From: Sinonovacula constricta
Lineage: Eukaryota > Mollusca > Bivalvia > Cardiida > Solecurtidae
NCBI GenBank assembly: GCA_007844125.1
Contig: CM017556.1
Coordinates: forward strand, 86,008,384-86,072,383
Reading direction: 5' to 3'
DNA length: 64,000 nt
This document shows positions 1 to 13,900 of the stretch, piece after piece. The stretch's first letter is position 1, and each line of letters starts with the position of its first letter. The notes under the pieces are model-generated. The model was given only the letters and a program-made list of their open reading frames with translations. It was not told where the DNA came from and did no database searches. The translations under genes were made by a program, and so were the position numbers.

Positions 1-1795
1 ACCAAGACTTTTGCTTTGGGTCTTCCTTCACCAAAGTAGCTGGGCGTCGCTATAATGATCATAATTAATCGCTGCGATGTATTTCAAAAACAAAAAACAA
101 AAGAAATAACACCCAAACAGCTTAGAATAACCAATACGAAGAAATAATAATCTATTAACTCCACGAGGTCATCTATTCTAAAAAGACGGAGCATGATTAT
201 AAGAGGACCTATTTAAAAATGAACGTAAAATCAACAATCGGATTGGTTATGCAACGAACATGACAAAATATTATATAATGAAGCTAAAGTAAATTGCATA
301 ACACATTTTAATTAAAATAATGTGCCGATGCTTGGAAACGCCCCCTTGAAAATACCAAGTACATATCAACAACAAAGATTTTTTTTAAATACGAGGTTAC
401 CCCTTTAGTATCACACAGGCAGAAAAAATGCACCACCTTTTTTTTTCAAAATCAACAATCTATTAATGTTTTATCTTTCTGTACCCGACAGGTTCGTACG
501 TATCTGCACGTAAAGTATATATTTTTCCATTAGGTTATTAGGCTTATTAAAATGATTATTCATGTATATATTGACACAATAAAATAAAACTAGCAACCAA
601 TAAATAGTAAAGCTATATGACCTATGCTGTTCGTCTTTTCCAGCCACACTTAAAAGAAAACGATAGATACAAAGATTTTCAGTAAAAGATGTAATTTAAT
701 TATAATAACTTTGTATTTTTTTGATAATTTACACTGATAATTAAATTAATTTGAAATACATGGAATACACAGATGGATTATGCGGTGACAGATTGTAACA
801 TTTCTTTTTTTTTTGGTTTCATTAATTTTTATGAATTCATTATTTTAGCAGCCAGAATTATCGACAAAATCTCAAACAGCCACCACTCTAGGTTTATTCT
901 TCGTAACGGTGCTCTAAAATGAATACCCATGTAACTTTAATAGCATACAACATAACAACAGGTGTAACTATATACTTGTTACTATTGACCTGACTTTTGA
1001 AATGTCTAAAAATTTTCTACCATAATCACTAATACTATATAATACTAATACTATCCAGTTATTACGAGGTCACAAGACACGAGTTGATCTGTAAGGACAT
1101 CAGTCCATTATGCCGACTCAAGAGCTGACATGAAAACAGCAATTGCTAGTAGCTATATCTTCCTAGTTACTGCAATACCTGCAGTGGTAGGCGAAGACTG
1201 TCATATTTAAGTTTACTGTTATGATTGTATCCAATTCCTTTGTCTACTTTACAAGAACATCTTTTACTAATATATTAGACGTGTGGTGTAACGTTTTTTT
1301 TATTTATTAAGGAAGAAGTAGAATTCTTTTATATATATATTTGATCAAGGAAAATAGAAAATATAACAATATGCAACGAGATGCACAGTGAAAACGCATT
1401 ACGTGTAAACACACCGTTAAGTAAGAATATAAAATATCAGTGCTCTGTGTATTTTACCGTTGACTCAATCGTAAAGTTTTTATGGGATGTTAAGATGTAT
1501 GTGGATATAGACATATTTAATGTTGTTTAGAATTCAAATTAGATTATATTCGATAATACAATCTTTTAATTTCTAATTAACACCAATTTCCCATCAAGGC
1601 ATCATTATCACAGAGATCTTATTCACTAAGTTCAAAGCAAATAATTTGTATCGAGATTTAATACATATTCAGCAATCCATAATGAGCCACCTTCTGAATG
1701 GTTTTTCTTGACTTTTCGTTTTTGGTCATCTTTCATTGGATACAAATACTATCGTATCTGTTCCTTTCTCGTGTAATTGTCAGATGAATAAGAAT
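1..1795. other. non-coding, no recognised feature
   Basis: AT-rich DNA with stop codons in all frames. I see no exon-like open segment with splice sites, no recognisable element and no RNA gene. Confidence 0.5.
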
Positions 1796-2165
1796 ATATG
1801 ACAAAGTCCTTTGAGCATTGCAACATATACCAAACCCCGAAAAGGCACAGAACAAAGGTATTTCACATGCAAGCCAAGCGAAAAGTAAGAACAAATTTGT
1901 GATGAGTCATTTAACGAAAAGAGCAAACCCGACAGTTACCGCATTGGAACGGTCAATCGACAATATGGACCGACTGGGGTGCTTAAACCGGTTTTACAGA
2001 GCTCTAACCTCGCACTTCCTGGCGAGTTTCTCAAATGCAAGCAATGAAAAGAAAAACAATCTATTTGTGTAGAAAATGTCCATGCGCTGATATTTTCTAT
2101 ACATTTCTATACATTATGACGAAAATAGTGACGTCATTGAAAAATAATGTCCACATAGTGTTTAG
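1796..2165 (+). repeat. dispersed repeat R1, longest plus-strand copy
   Basis: About 370 bp that recurs in reverse orientation at 33362-33745 and in part at 6600-6815 (-), 7868-7935 (+) and 10847-10905 (-). Shared landmarks include ttgcaacatataccaa, ggtgcttaaaccggttttac and a tgacgtca-type block near the end. It encodes no recognisable protein; the 84-residue open frame inside it (1818-2072) is not kept in a comparable form in the other copies. No terminal inverted repeat, poly(A) or tRNA-like head was seen, so the class is unknown; a non-autonomous transposon is the likeliest reading. Confidence 0.7.
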
Positions 2166-5100
2166 AAAAGTATATGGTATTATTTCGATTTGAAAAACTA
2201 CACAAAATGGTTAGCTGTAAATAAAATTAACTTTCTGAATCATGAACAAACATGACCAGGGACGAATAAATGGTTGTAGCATCCTGTTCATGTGAAGATC
2301 GAATTGAAGAGCCAAAGTTCAATGTCCATCAAAGGAAATACACGTAACAATTCTTATAGGATGAATTAAATGATAGTTATGAAGTTGAAAATAAAGTAAC
2401 GAAATGGTCATGGATAACACCTTTAGCATGTAAATTACTTTCTTGTACCATATCTGCGTCATTTTGTCAGGAAACAACGTGTCTAAGCTACAGCTAACAG
2501 CTGTCTGCATCAACCAAAGGGAATAAATAAATCAATTTCATATTATTTAATGATGAGTCTCCCAAATGATTTTCTGTCATCAAAATCTTGACTTTCAAAC
2601 AGATTTTGACCACAACAGCATTACACTAGAATAGTGTATTCAACACAAATTGTAAACCCTTTTGTCGTCCTGTGTATTCTTCGTGTTTCTAGTCGGCACG
2701 AAATTATTACCAAAAATTCCATATTGATGTAAAAAAAAAGAAAAAATCGGCTCAGTGTTTGTAATGAAAATTTTAATGGGTTTTCTCCACTCATTATTAT
2801 AATACAAATGCAATTTTGCGCTGCCTGGTTTTCACAATGATCCTTAAAAAAATCAAAATAGACATATTCAACACAGTACGCTTTAATTATCGTCTTACAG
2901 TTTGATTATTTTCTTACAACTTTATTATAATCCTACTTCCTCTTTGTTTTATACGTCTTGGCGTCGTGCGTGAAAACACAGTAAGAAGGAAACATGCAAT
3001 TTGTTTTCAATATAATTTAGAAACATTACCAGAAACTCCTTGCTACTTTCTTTACAATAACCAATATTTTGTTTCATTTACAAAATTACAATGGAGACGC
3101 ACTATTTTTAGAAATATAATGGGCGGAGCTTAGTTAACAAATGTACATTATTGCTCGATCAAATCCCACTTGGCTTGGAGACAAGTTTAATTATAAAGTA
3201 TATTCTTGCTAAAATATTTACATGTATTTATACAGTACATTTAATAATTTAATCAAGAAAATGGAAGCTGCATTTTTTTCCTAATGAGGAGAGACACGGT
3301 GGCAGCCCCTTTGGTAACCACTACTCGTTTTATTTATATGTGTTACTTACTGAGTGCAGCGATATCTCCACGCCAGTAAAAGATAAGACAGTCTTGCAGT
3401 TCTTGAATACACTGTTTCTAAACTGGCAACAGATATTTTTTATTCATAACCAGCAGCAGTAAATAAGAAAACTTTAATGAATGGAAATTTGAGCAGACTT
3501 AATTTTGTCTGGAAGTCTGGTTACTAATGCGATTTAAGTGACAGTCGTTTATCATCATTTTGTCTCGTCAAATCTTATGTCTCAATAATGCATTGCTCGC
3601 CATGCAGTCATGGCTCAAGAAATCCTGGTGTATTTCTTGGAGAGCTGTCCTCCAGTTTTGGCGATTCTCAAAAGATAACAACAAGCCTAGTTCATCGCAA
3701 GAAGGGCTCGTGGTGTATTATGCTAATACGAAAGCCCCGATGATTGATTTAGTAATATGATTAATGTCTCATTTTCCGCCAGGCAAAGACTCGGTCCCCA
3801 GTGTAAAAACATAACTGAATGCTGAAATGGTGTCTTTCTACATAAAGTATATAATAAAACTTTGATAAAGAAATTTGGACATTTAAAATTGGAAGATGCA
3901 GCTTTTCAGGTAACATACCAACTGAAAAAGCAACTCAGAAACCTAGTGTTTGCTGTTCATTATTTTATTTATTCTCTTTTAATAACATATTACTGTAATC
4001 ATTATTACCGTTATTGTTTTAATGGTATCTATCGGCCTCTCTATATATTCGCTAACTGTAAACAGCAATCAACTATATTATGTTTCTTCGCTATAATGAA
4101 CGCTCCGATTGACTGACGTTCATTCATCAACCAACCCCGTTGGGGAATCCAGTCAAAAGACTATAAGCACTGGAATCAACATGGATTCAAAAGAAAAGAC
4201 AGTCTCCAGTGCAATATGGATAATTATCCTATTTTTACAGCTGATTACTATAGCATGTTAAATTATAAGTATAAACTATGCTCCCGCATATATCTAACTG
4301 AATATTTTATGTCGCTAAATGTAAAGGTGGTTTTCTTATCATTTGAATTAGAAAGCATGTTCAACTTACATTTTATTGATATACTAGTGTATTTTAATGT
4401 GATTGTCCCTTTAACCTTCTTTGCACAGTCCAGTTAAGAACTATGTGCGAGTTAAGTATCAATGAGATTATACAGGCCTACTTATTTTAGGATTTATTCA
4501 GACCATGCATGGGAGTTCCAGTGGGATTCAGTTTCCATTATAATTCCGCGGTGTCTCTCGGAGTCCAAAACACCGAAATAAAACTAATCGTCTATTAGTA
4601 TATAAAAATTCTGTTTGATGGACTCATACATGAATTACATATTTAGTTAAACCATATGACCTTACCATTAAATAAATTTATCGACCAAAACGATGACCGA
4701 GTGCCGGAAGAGCAAGCATGGTGATAAAGGATTTGCACTTCCTCTACTAAGTCTCTAACAAAATAGGAAGCTACATCCACAGCTTTTTACCAGATACTTT
4801 ATATGTATAGAGAATCGTTTAAAGTATAAAACACGGAATGTTTCGGGTTTATCAAGCATAATCAGAAACAGTTTTCATCACCTGTTTTATTGAGTTATAC
4901 CGATGTGGATATTCTTGCGACCAACTTTATCTTTCTCTATTTATCATCCAATACACACGAAATAATATTTCCAGGTTATCTGCTTGGAATCTGTTTGCCG
5001 ATCGTAACATTTATCTTACTCCGTGGATATCAATACATTGACAGGATTCCGCCACCCAGTGACTACGGACACCTCCATTATGCGAAGAAAAACAGTCACC

Positions 5101-6599
5101 TACTTCATGCAGAATATGTCAACAACTGTGTCTTTATTACACATTGGGACAAACTTTTCAGTAATAATTTTGAATAGCATGTTGAATTACATTGTTCACA
5201 TGATTGATTGGATTGTGTTTTGCATAATGAAATTGTATTTTCCAAAAACCGTGTTGATAATTCCTTCAGTTTTCTGTTATCGATTTTTAACGGCAACTAA
5301 TAAAAGAGTAATGAAAGTCAATTCATTATTTCGAAACCTGGAAGGAGACACATTTGCAAAAAATAATAAAGCACAAAATATGCACCATTGCGAAGTTACA
5401 GTGTCAACGATTTCTCCACAATTTAATGATCGTCTAGTGGATATCCTAGTCCCTTTTCATCTTTGCATATGCTCGTATTTAATAACAATAATTGCTGCTT
5501 ACAATAATAAGAACTCAGTTTTACAAATGACTTAAGCCTATATGTAAAATGAATTCTGACGGTTACGTTTAAAAAATTTATTTCCTACACCCTTTGATGT
5601 AATTATTGTTTACTGCATTTCTGTGCATGCTCAGTAAAACTTGTATGCATACAAAGCGAATATAAAGTATGTTGTGGCAACGCGTTTAACAACCATCGTT
5701 TCAAGATCTAAGCCCTCGTTGAGTTTGGCATATTTAGTATAATGTATCTTCTTAAATCATTAAATAAAGATGTCGTTGGATGACTTATAGGTGCATATTC
5801 AGGAGACAAAAATGTGGCGACTGGTCTTATCGTCCCTTGGTAATCATTCTCTAATGTGTAATTTACGGCTTCTTAAGGGTATGAAACGTGAATACATAAG
5901 TTGGTCGTGACATTCTTTTGACTGTGTGGAAAGACTAATATATGATGGCGAATCAAGACTTGGTGTGATAAAATGCCAAGCAAGTGCTGCAACCTAATTG
6001 TTGTTTGCTGCGATAAGGATATACTTACTTCTAGCACAAAAGACGAAACCTTTGTTCACAACTGTGAAACAAAAGTAAGAAAATGATATAAGCCAATTTT
6101 GACATATGTAAAACCATTTAAACTTATACTAGCTAGACCTATTAACGTGAAAGTTATGGTAAAAATCCAAATAAACGTTATGAAGACATTACGTTAAATA
6201 TAATAAAACAGAACTCATCGCCTCGAACAATCAATTAGCGAGAGGAAGTCTTGCTTTGTTCAATTGATTGTATGGGACCCCATCTTTGCACTCCTGAATG
6301 CTTTTCGTTGAAGCAGTGAACTAAAAATATTTCGTTAAAATATTAGCAAGGTTAATAGCTGGTACCTCCATTGGAAAAATACTAGTATATATATATATGG
6401 ATAATAAAATATATCCACTAACTATACAGATGCTGATGTAAGAACTATTCTTTCTATAAGATATACAAAGTATATTGCTAAATGTAAACATTGTTTAAAC
6501 AAACAAAAGCCACATCGATGCTGTATAAAGTTTACAATGCTAAACACCATCTCTTCAAAATAACAGCGGCCAGCTTTTAAATAAACTAAAAATTATGCT
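2166..6599. other. non-coding, no recognised feature
   Basis: AT-rich spacer. Short open frames (for example 4890-5177 and the overlapping 5023-5535) have no family motif, no compositional sign of coding and no consistent splice sites. No repeat element was recognised. Confidence 0.45.
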
Positions 6600-6815
6600 C
6601 CTTAAAAAAGAAGCACATGATACCCCAGTCCCTCTATATTGCCGACTGACCATGCCAAGGCGGTAACTAACGGGTTCGCATTTTTTGTTAAATGACTCAT
6701 CACAGATTTGTTCTTACTTTTACATTTGGCATGCATTTGATTACATTTGTCCAGTGCCTTTTCGATGTTTGGAATATGTTGCAATGCTCATAGGACTTTG
6801 TCATATATTCATTTT
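6600..6815 (-). repeat. dispersed repeat R1, partial copy
   Basis: Reverse-strand match to the first half of the 1796-2165 repeat, from the ttgcaacatat-type end through the gcaaaccc and ggtcagtcggcaatat blocks, with many substitutions. It stops before the R1 distal third. Confidence 0.65.
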
Positions 6816-7867
6816 TCGATTTGTTGTGTTTTGTTATCTAAGACTATATATATTTGAATTTATAGCATAACTTTTTATAATAAACAAATTAATAATTGGT
6901 AATTCATTCTGCGCAATAGCTTTTGCTTAATATCGAGTTTTAAACCAAGCTAATTGGGTGATTATCGCAAGACTCAGTTTGTTCGATTGATCAGTATCAG
7001 ACAAGATAGAGCTTCTGTGCTGCTAAATCCTCCTTCACTGAACTGAAATAATTACACTGACGAGCTTCCTACTAATTACCTTAAGCAAACTAAATTAGCA
7101 TTTATCCCCCAGGAAATATCTCCCACACGTCATGATACTAAGAAGCTTAAATGTCAGTTCTTCTTGAAGATTTTTATACTTCTCTTATGTGGAAGTATTT
7201 ATTTCTACGGCTATTATCCTAAAATGGTTTAAATTCAGTCGATGGCAATTTAAATAGTCAGTTTGTTAATTAGTCGTTTAATTAAGTTAGAAATATTAAT
7301 GAATTGGTTTTAATTAAATATTAATTATAATGAGAAACCAATCACTTTTTCTACTACAGAAAGCCAAAATGAGATCATGTTCAACATTAATATGTGAGAT
7401 AAAAGTGAAGATAATCTTTAAGTATACTTGTTTGTGCTTTTTGTGTATTTGCAAATAATTATATTCAATAGCATTGTTTGTTTTGTGTTTTCTGTGTGTG
7501 TTTGCAAAACCTCTTTTGAAAGATGTCACTTAATGTTATTAATGGCCCAAGAAATACAATATTGTAAGCTATGGTTTTCAATTGATGCGCAGTTTACGGG
7601 ACACTGCTCTTATTGATGTCTATTAAAAATTAAATTGAATAAAACATTTAGCTCCACCCGATGATGTAGCATCGGACAGATTGTCGTATGGCATGTACAT
7701 GCAATTTTATAAAGAAAATTAACATGAATAGGTAAATAAGAAAAGGTCCTATCAAAATTTTCACAGATATTTAAAATTTATCTAACAGTAGACAAAGGCA
7801 AACAAGGTAAATGTAAATGTGACAAAAACACAGGGCAAGACATAACACACAAAAAAGAAAAAAAACA

Positions 7868-7935
7868 TCAGTAACCGCCTTGGAACGGTCAGTCGGCAAA
7901 AGGGCCAACTGGGGTGCTTAAACCTGGTTTGTGGA
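7868..7935 (+). repeat. dispersed repeat R1, short fragment
   Basis: Matches the R1 core (gtaaccgccttggaacggtc, then ggggtgcttaaacc). Both ends of R1 are absent. The rest of 6816-8750 shows no gene or recognised element. Confidence 0.6.
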
Positions 7936-8752
7936 GGGATAATAATACTTGACAATTGAGTCGTCTTATGCTTCCTATTTTACATTTTATTTGATAAAGC
8001 TGTCCAACATTATGTTTAACACACTTAGAGAATGCTGACATAAGGTTGAATTATTATATATGAACCATTTATAAAAATATTCCTAACACGTGTGGTAAAT
8101 AAGAAACGTACAACGTGAATATTTTAATGGTAATGGTACTGGAACATCAAAAGTAGTGTGCATCTCATAGAACGCGTTGGATCCGTAGAATATAGTACGT
8201 CTGATTTAGTAGATATATGGTACTATTCTTTATAAATTATATGCTCTAGGTTTTTTATGCCAAACATTAAATAAGTTTCTCGTAACTTTTTTTCAGGTTT
8301 AATTGTAAACAGAAAATTAAAACATCTAAAAGACAAATTTAGTACTATATACTTCGAAGATCCTTGCAAATCTGAATATTGGTGCCAAAAACTTGGAAGA
8401 TCCTTTGCAAATCTTAATGGCGGCAACAGATTAACACATGCGCATAAAGAAGTTTGTATGACTTATGTTATATTGTCTTTGCGTTATGTACAAACTAGAA
8501 GATTTTTTTTATTAATGGCACACCTATGTATGTACACTGGTACAGGTTATAGAACTTTTTGTAAGTTTTTTTTTTATTTCAAACCCTGTTATTGCAAATG
8601 TTGTTGTCGTTGTCGCCAGTTTTCGCAATAATTTCAGCATTCGTAATATTTATTGCAAATCCTGTGATATTTCCAAAAAAACGGTTACAACAAAGCATAA
8701 TACTAGTATGACAATCCGAGTTTTAATATAGTTTTATAATATATTCATAATG

Positions 8753-9060
8753 CATTGCGCAATCGGTAGAGCGTTGGCTCTAGGTACGGGATGTCCCGGT
8801 TTCAAACCCGGACCGCGACATACAAATGTCGTAATAATGGTCGTGGTATAGCTCTCTTGCTAACGCTCAAGCAAATACAAGGGTAGTTCCACGGCTGGTT
8901 GACCCAGTGTCAGGATAATGTGACTGGGTGTGGTATCATGCCATGTGTTTATGGCATGCTATTCACAGTGAAGGCAGCATTATATCTGCTGCAGGTGGAC
9001 ACCGTCTCCAGAAAACTAAAATACTGTTCATGGGACGATAAACCCAACAAACAAAAAAGG
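8753..9060 (+). mobile_element. tRNA-derived SINE (family S1), near full length
   Basis: A tRNA-like head has a box A region (gcgcaatcggtagagcg) and a box B region (ggtttcaaacccgg). A roughly 200-bp body contains the block gtgtcaggataatgtgactg, and the tail reads aacccaacaaacaaa. The same head-body-tail order occurs at 26741-27056 (+) and 21172-21446 (-). The copy is diverged in box B (ttcaaac) and is probably not transcribed. It needs a partner LINE for mobility, and none with a matching tail was identified here. Confidence 0.8.
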
Positions 9061-9371
9061 AAACACACATATGTATTGTTTTTGCTATCAATGATTAACT
9101 TGACCCACAATCTTTGTCGCATATAGGGAACAGAGATTCTCACAAAAGAAAACTGAATGAAAGAAAATACTGGATCTATAATTCAATTTTACTCTATTTT
9201 CGATTTCCATTTAACATCAATATTCTGTTTTTTCTTTTCTTCTTTTATCAATTTTATTTTCCCACTCAATCAAGCAACTGTATAGACGTGAACAAAATGG
9301 TATTCCTGGTATGTTGTCAAGTAAGGAGGCAAAGGCATAATAATTGGATATATTAATTTACGTTTTAAAAG

Positions 9372-10492
9372 TACAGTCAGACCCCGGTCGCTCGAACACC
9401 TACGAAGATGATCCTTCAGTTCGAGCGAGCCGGAAGTTCGAGTGAGAGACATTCATTTTCAGGTCATTTGTCAAACATTTTTATTAATAAAATGTTATTT
9501 ATATTTATTTTACTAATTAGTCATCAGCCAAGTTTCTGTACCTCTTTTTGTAGTTTTATGTTTATTGATATATTTCCTTTAGACCGCTTTTGTTTTAGTT
9601 TTTGCTATGAAAATTGGAATCTTTAACAAGAAATTTGCATCGCCTTTTGTGATAACATGTTATCTATAATTTGTTTTGATAATTGAAACAGTTCATGAGT
9701 ACATGTTTTGAACTATATCAATCAAGTTGTTATCATTACAAGAATGTTCCGTATTTTGGAAGTTTAAAACCACAACGATATTCATAATCATACCCTCTAT
9801 AAATCTATCCCATTTTTTTTAAAATCGCCGAGGTCAGAGAAAGTATCCCCAAACAATTGACAATAACATGACAAAATCAATACTGATAAGTAACTTGCGC
9901 ATGTGGTGTTAATTTCACTAAATGGTTTGAGACGACGAAATATTGAGATTTACGATTTACGAGATGGGTTAGAATTTTTTCATTTGTTTAATTGTGTTAA
10001 ACACAATTCTATATACAAATATTATATAAAAAGGATAAGCCAAAACAAACAAAATCATGTAAATAAGTTCGCCACATCAGGTCTTGTTTTACGAAAATCA
10101 ATCTGTTTTGTTTTTTTCATCAAATCTCAAACTATCTTCAACAAAGAAATCAATTAACACGATATCCTATCAAAACAACCTAACATCGGCTGTTAAGTGC
10201 ACATTGACACCGACACATTAATTGTCGCACGTCGCGGAGGTGTGAGAAACATGGTCACCGGTAGTTTGACAGCACGGACAATCAGTCTGGGTTAATGAGC
10301 AGAGATTGCAGTTCGACCCATTAAGTGTAAATATAAAGGTAAGCATGCTGTAGGGACTGGCAGTCAGTTCGATTGTTCGAACAAAAGGTGTTTTACAGAA
10401 CAAAGACGGCAAAATGCAGCGACCGCTAGTTGTGTCCGACTGGTCTGGTAATTCTACTAATCCGGTATTCGAGCGACCGGCGCTTAACTGTA
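9372..10492. mobile_element. pogo/Tigger-like DNA transposon remnant with terminal inverted repeats
   Basis: The left end 9372-9400 begins TACAGTCAGACCCCGG. The reverse complement of the right end 10464-10492 begins TACAGTTAAGCGCCGG. By eye 24 of 29 terminal positions pair, including an unbroken 12-base stretch CGGTCGCTCGAA. Ends of the form TA-CAGT fit TA target duplication as in pogo/Tigger and related Tc1-mariner superfamily elements. The 1.1-kb interior has no recognisable transposase, so this is a non-autonomous or decayed copy. The left arm also carries a subterminal inverted repeat of the ttcgagcgag motif. Confidence 0.7.
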
Positions 10493-10846
10493 TTTACTTA
10501 TTTTAAGAAAACAACACTAATATCGATATCCATCGTTACCACATACAAATCCAAATTGCATAGCAATCATAGTGAAGTCATATGATCTTAAGCAAAGTAT
10601 GGTCGCATCCGTTTTCTCTGCACTTTGAATAATCGACCAGACACCTCTTTGAGACTGCAAACGATAATGTGGGTCGACCCTGATGGCCTGGTGAATAGAT
10701 ATGAACACTCAGACAAAGCGATTGCTTGTAGCTGAAGTTTACCGTCCTTTGTATCAATAAGTTCTTAGCATAGATCTAAAGTTCAAACCGAAAACCGACA
10801 TCGTTAGTGTCAGAATGCTAACAGGACGTCGAACCCAGCTGGTTAA

Positions 10847-10905
10847 TTTGCCGACTGACCGTCAAAGGCGGTAACTGTTGAGTTTTCTTTGTGTATATGA
10901 TGTCG
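10847..10905 (-). repeat. dispersed repeat R1, short fragment
   Basis: The reverse strand matches the R1 core around cagttaccgcc and ggtcagtcggcaaa. Shorter echoes of the same motif occur near 11540-11562. Confidence 0.5.
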
Positions 10906-13900
10906 GAGTGGGGATGTCACTTTTACATTTTATTTGTGTGCCGTTGTCTAGTGATAGTTTAAATTTTAACTCCTGTGGTAATTACCACCTATTATCTTAT
11001 TTCCCAATGGAAGCTTTTTTTAAAATACTTGAAGTGGAGCAAACCTTACACCAATAAATAAAGTTGGTAAAGAAAGCATTCATCCTGTCGGGTTGCGCTG
11101 CTTTACAATTTTTAAATAACATTAATAATGTTTATTATTGTAAGGAAACGTATTACTTATCGGTGACAGTGCCATCTTATTATTCAGGTTCGAAATAAGA
11201 TATAAGAGAGAATGAAAATATCTTGGATCTTTTATTGGAATTAAAACTGTAGCAAATATTTACCAGGTGACTCGACGCATACTTTTTAATATTTCAGTTT
11301 TTTCTAAAAGTAAAAAGAAAACACGACACTTTCAAACCAATGATTTGCTAAAACACGTTTCTTTACATACACATGCAACTGATGTCAATTAAAAATAAAA
11401 AAAAATTCTGACTTAGATGCAAAATGCATAAATATTTGCCATTATCACATAGCTTAACACCACGGCAATCAATCTTAGAACCATTGATGGGAACGGAGCG
11501 AAGGTAATTAATATTTTCCGGTTTCACTGTACCTACTATCTGACCGTTCAGTCGGCAAAAGACTGTATAGGGTAAATTCGTCGGGCTTTTTGAAGCCATT
11601 TCCTTGAATTTAAGAAGGCTTTCCTTCAAGAAAATAAAAGCACCCAATTAAAATTCAACAACTAACAGTTGGCAGTTATACCAACAGAAAGAATGAGCAA
11701 TGAACGCTATTCACTAACAATGCTACTGCAAACTTAACAATCTATCTACAATATATTCATAGATCACGATAACAAAATGGCTGCTAAATGGGTTGCATCC
11801 TAAATGTAAATTGTATGCAATGCAGATTCACTGATACTGAATAAACTTGACCTCGATCTACCCCCAAAAACACCATGACATCTTGAAGTATCTCAGGAGA
11901 AAGCAGTGACATTTAAATGTTACAATCTTGTAATTTCTTGCAAAATAATGTTAAAAGCTTAGACTTTGAATAAAATGCAAATAGAGATCCATGCAGCCAA
12001 ACGAATTAAATTAAATGTTCTGACTTGTTCATGAAAATACAATACAAGTTTATTACACAAACAGGAGTCCGTTGGCCTAAGTATATATTAATGGCGTACG
12101 AAATGCAATTTAAGATAATGTGTTGTGCAATTTCAATATACGTAAATCATTTTTAAAACAGTATTCCGTCAAGGTATGGCTTTCCATTTAGCTTATTACA
12201 TTTAATTAACATTTAAACACAGGAAATAAAATATTGTTCCTTGATATGTGAACATTTAGGGTAGATAAAATACGTGATATTCATCTGTCAATATTTAATT
12301 GTTAAGGAATATCGAAGGAAAAAGACATATTTGCTCATATCTGTATATTAGTTATAGCTTGAACGTTTAAAGTGAACAAGTAATATTCTTAAATTAAATG
12401 GTAATTTGTCAGTACAAAGTTATTTCCCGTATTATGAAGAATCTTGAAGGAGGTTTTTTTCTGTCAATTTGCAAATGTTGTGATAAAGTTAGGCCAGTTC
12501 TGAGAGATTCAGAGATTGCTTAAAGCATGAAGTAAGCATCTTTATTTCGTCTGCATCTTGACATTTTGAAACATATCAGTAGCCATATTATAATTCACGA
12601 AGATGTGACGTAATTTACACATTATACATTTCATACATTTTATTCTTTGTGCATTTTAAATAGTACATTGTACATAGAGGGGTGTGGCCACAATCGCTTA
12701 ATATTAATAAACGCCAATGAAATAGCTTTAATATTCCACGTTGATCTTGTCAATGTCTTGCGGATAATTTTGTACCAATATTTTGGCGTCATAGTAAAAT
12801 AATGGAGTTCCAATCAATAAAAAAAGAAAATATCGTGTTTAAAAATTTACCAAAGCGAGCTCGTCCTACAGCATTGACAGAAATTCGTCTTGATGCTTAC
12901 AATTTGGTTTTAGCACATGTCCAGGAAAGTTCAACGAGAAGGTCAATATTTATGAGTAATATTTACATTTTCACCTTAGGAAACCATCTCTCTCAATTCG
13001 CAGAGGGCCATCTTTTCCGAAGACAACTGTTGATGTTTTATTTATGACCACCCTCATTTCAGTTTCAGGCATAACTCGAAATTGGCATTAAGTTTTAGGT
13101 TGTTGTACACCGTGTCAGCACAACATGGAACTTCGTTTGCAAATTAATGCATAAAATACCAGGTATTTCGTAATTGACAAAGTGTCACTACATGTTTTCT
13201 GAACATTTTAACTACAATGTTCAATTCTTTTTGCGAACTAATGTCTACTTTGCTTTTTCAAATTGATCATTTAAGAGGGACTATGATTATTGTCATGTCT
13301 ATCTGAAATCTTGTAGACTATTTCTACTAATTAGGTTTCTGTTTTTTGAAATGTGTATGAACATGTGTACACATTATAATCGTGAACATGGGAAGCTAGA
13401 ACTATTTTTAAATTATCAGATACATCGTTTCTTTTAATGTTACGTGATATTTTGGGGTGAAAAAGTGATTCAAACGTTTTTTAAGCCAACCTATAGGAAA
13501 TTTCAAGTAGACAAAAGTAAATACATTTGTATTGGACATCTAAAGTCTTAGGCAACATGATGAATGGCCATGGCCATTAATCACAATTAAGTTACACCAA
13601 AAAGTTGTTGATGGGCGATGTTTTAACACTGACTTATTCGTGTGCGTAATTTTAGAGCCTAATTGTTTATTAACTTAAAAAGGCTAGGGTATTGAGTGAT
13701 AATTAATTGAATGTACGATTCTTAAACCATCGGGCAAGACTGGTTGCGTAAACCGGGTTATTCGATCAGTGTAAGTGTATAGAACATGATTAAGGTTTGA
13801 CCTACTTTACGCAAAAGAAAATGTTCTTTTTTGTGATACCGTACATAAGCACTTTAATACGATTTACACGAAATCGAGCATTAGAATGGAGCGTTGATTA

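Noticed and set aside
5023..5535. 170-codon plus-strand frame
   Set aside because: No motif, composition like the AT-rich surroundings, overlapped by another frame on the same strand; no splice or conservation support.
11363..11647. 94-codon minus-strand frame with moderately protein-like composition
   Set aside because: No family recognised, no splice sites or second copy, and part of it overlaps an R1-like motif near 11540.
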